The notes beneath the pieces are model-generated. The model saw only the letters and a program-made list of their open reading frames with translations, did not search any database and was not told where the DNA came from. Made by a program: the position numbers and the translations under genes. Below are positions 6,298-7,580 of a stretch of 7,580 nt of DNA, piece by piece. The DNA is from an uncultured Synergistales bacterium (GTDB lineage: Bacteria > Synergistota > Synergistia > Synergistales > Aminobacteriaceae). The stretch lies in assembly GCA_905233295.1 (NCBI GenBank), contig CAJODX010000047.1, positions 1-7,580 on the forward strand, read 5' to 3'. Numbering within the stretch: position 1 is the first letter of the stretch; every line of letters starts with the position of its first letter.

Positions 6298-6762
6298 TTA
6301 ACGAATCCTGAGCGTTATAGTAGTGCCGTCAGAAGATTTGTCAAAGTCTGATGCCTGAAAATCTTTCAAGCCGACAGACTGAGCCTTGTCAAAGAGTTTG
6401 TCCCGTATGTCATCAGTAACGTTTTTGTAACATACCCACCACGAATTTGAATTGGATTTTGTATCAGCGGCAACATAATAATTTTGTAAGTCTTCCGCAT
6501 CGCCGCCAAGATATTTTGACATATGCTTTGTGATTTTTTCCGGCATGTCAGGCTCAAGTCCTGAGCTGTAAACATCCATGCTTTCTGAATAATATGTACG
6601 CACAACGAATTTTATATTGCGCAGGTTGCTGATAATGCTGCTGGCTCTGGTTGAAATGGCTGCTTCAGTGTTTGTAAACATCATCATTTCTGACAATACG
6701 CCGACCACTGTGATGACGATTAAAAATTCAACGAGCGTGAAACCTTTTCTGTTCTTTTTCAT
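6298..6762 (-). CDS. Type IV prepilin-like protein (pseudopilin)
   Basis: The 154-residue product begins with a class III (type IV prepilin) signal: a short basic leader MKKNRKG, the cleavage site G7|F8, then FTLVEFLIVITVVGVL with the conserved glutamate at mature position 5 (E12). A prepilin peptidase would cut after G7 and methylate F8; the hydrophobic helix then anchors the subunit in the inner membrane before assembly. The rest is a soluble, mostly polar domain (Trp108-Trp109, a single Cys111, acidic C-terminal part) that I cannot match to a named pilin. A strong AGAAGGA site (6769-6775) ends 6 nt before the ATG. No other pilus or type II secretion gene is in the window, so it is an orphan here. 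plsY lies 177 bp upstream on the same strand. In that gap I found no convincing promoter, only a weak AT-rich hairpin. Confidence 0.85.
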   Translation of the reverse strand: MKKNRKGFTLVEFLIVITVVGVLSEMMMFTNTEAAISTRASSIISNLRNIKFVVRTYYSESMDVYSSGLEPDMPEKITKHMSKYLGGDAEDLQNYYVAADTKSNSNSWWVCYKNVTDDIRDKLFDKAQSVGLKDFQASDFDKSSDGTTITLRIR

Positions 6763-6939
6763 AAAAAATCCTTCTTTCTGTATGCAAAAATTTTATATCT
6801 TGCTGCTTGATAAACGGCACAAAAAAATAGCATAAAGGAATTTAGTGATAATCCTTGTCTGCTAATTTGCCGAACAAATTTTTTCAGCACTTGCCCTCAT
6901 GTTATATACATCGGACAAGTAAATTAAAAAATTAAATAT

Positions 6940-7580
6940 TCAATCGCCTTTTCTTTTGTATTTGTTTTCTTTGCCGTGTATAAGTCTTACAATGTTCTCG
7001 CGGTGTGCAAAGATTACGAGTAAAGACAAAGCCGCCGCAAGACATGTGAAAACCAGAGGCGCGTCCAGCATGGCAAAAAATAAAGCCGAAGCCACTAACG
7101 ACAACATTGAAGCCAGCGACACATAACGCGTTATATAACGGATTGCATACCAGACAGCCCCGCAAAGCAAAATTACCGCGAAAGATTTATAAGGCCAGAT
7201 GAAAAATAATGTTCCGTATGTTGTCGCAACGCCCTTGCCGCCTTTGAATTTCAGCCACACCGGGAAAATATGCCCGACAACAACAGCAAATGCTGACAGA
7301 GCCATTATGGTCTGCTGATCTTCAGCCGGTGCTATGTGTGCCGCGAGCAAAAGTGCAAAAGCTCCCTTCAGCATATCCACTACTGCTGTGAACCATGACC
7401 AGACAGGTCCCATAGCTCTCCCGACGTTTGTTGCTCCCATTGCGCCTGAGCCTATCGTGCGAATGTCCAATCTGTCGCGTTTTCCGTTCTCGTCTTTGTG
7501 AAAAAGTTTTGTTACAACATAGCCTGTCGGGAGCGAGCCGATTAAATATGAAACTATTACCCATAAAATAATATTTCTCA
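6940..7580 (-). CDS. plsY: Acyl-phosphate:glycerol-3-phosphate acyltransferase PlsY (lacks first base of start codon)
   Basis: PlsY transfers the acyl group from acyl-phosphate to glycerol-3-phosphate, making lysophosphatidate, the first committed step of phospholipid synthesis, in the inner membrane. A TTG at 7470 could be mistaken for the start, but the frame stays open to the window edge and encodes the real N-terminus, RNIILWVIVSYLIGSLPTGY. The edge bases (7579-7580) read TG, so the start codon, probably ATG, lacks only its first base and the full protein would be 213 residues. Conserved motifs are present: IGSLPTGY (14-21), GSGAMGATN (44-52) for phosphate contact, GHIFPVWLKFKGGKGVAT (103-120), and the C-terminal HRENIVRLIHGKE (193-205). 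Several hydrophobic membrane segments separate them. The loop HKDENGKRDRLD (28-39) before motif 1 appears somewhat extended. Downstream on the same strand is the prepilin gene. Confidence 0.93.
   Translation of the reverse strand, partial: RNIILWVIVSYLIGSLPTGYVVTKLFHKDENGKRDRLDIRTIGSGAMGATNVGRAMGPVWSWFTAVVDMLKGAFALLLAAHIAPAEDQQTIMALSAFAVVVGHIFPVWLKFKGGKGVATTYGTLFFIWPYKSFAVILLCGAVWYAIRYITRYVSLASMLSLVASALFFAMLDAPLVFTCLAAALSLLVIFAHRENIVRLIHGKENKYKRKGD

Noticed and set aside
6617..6835. Plus-strand reading frame of 72 codons over the prepilin start
   Set aside because: It is antisense to a well-supported prepilin gene and has no ribosome site or recognisable domain.
6864..6884. AATTTG/CAAATT hairpin followed by T's between plsY and the prepilin gene
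   Set aside because: The T-run suits a rightward transcript, but both flanking genes are leftward; the stem is also short and AT-rich.
6889..6920. ACTTGCC / GGACAAGT hairpin downstream of plsY as its terminator
   Set aside because: The stem has a bulge and a wide loop, and no U-run follows on the minus strand.

Overview
The window looks like chromosomal DNA of a moderately AT-rich, probably diderm (two-membrane) bacterium. A MacA-type periplasmic adaptor, a secreted TPR/propeller protein and a type IV prepilin-like protein all point to an envelope with a periplasm. The gene mix (low-40s GC by eye, PlsY, TatD, MetY with an Rrf2 regulator) would suit an anaerobe such as a gut or rumen Synergistota member, but that placement is a guess; no rRNA or other marker is present.

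Layout. Bases 1-240 (+) hold the 3' end of an unrecognised, clearly AT-richer gene that runs in from the left edge. Its tail overlaps, end to end, a long minus-strand gene (208-2139) for a secreted protein with TPRs, an NHL-like propeller and an unassigned C-terminal domain. A 244-bp divergent intergenic region (2140-2383) carries a perfect tandem 11-bp repeat, the spacing used by OmpR/PhoB-family response regulators. Rightward from it run a MacA-like adaptor gene (2384-3646) and, 29 bp later, a TatD-family hydrolase (3676-4437). No MacB-type ABC transporter gene accompanies the adaptor.

A second rightward unit follows: a promoter-like pair, a near-palindrome just downstream of it, metY (O-acetylhomoserine sulfhydrylase, 4561-5841) and, overlapping by 7 nt, an Rrf2-family regulator with four clustered cysteines (5835-6248). 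The simplest reading is a self-contained sulfur-assimilation module in which the Rrf2 protein represses its own operon through the leader palindrome. A hairpin with T-rich flanks on both sides (6240-6288) probably ends this unit and the convergent one.

The right end is leftward: plsY (glycerol-3-phosphate acyltransferase, 6940-7580), complete except for the first base of its start codon, and then a solitary prepilin-like gene (6298-6762). No gene-free stretch exceeds 300 bp. I saw no tRNA, rRNA, CRISPR array, insertion sequence or phage gene. Nothing here is clearly a new system; the best leads are the metY-rrf2 autoregulatory arrangement, the response-regulator-like repeat before the orphan macA, and the unassigned C-terminal domain of the TPR/propeller protein.
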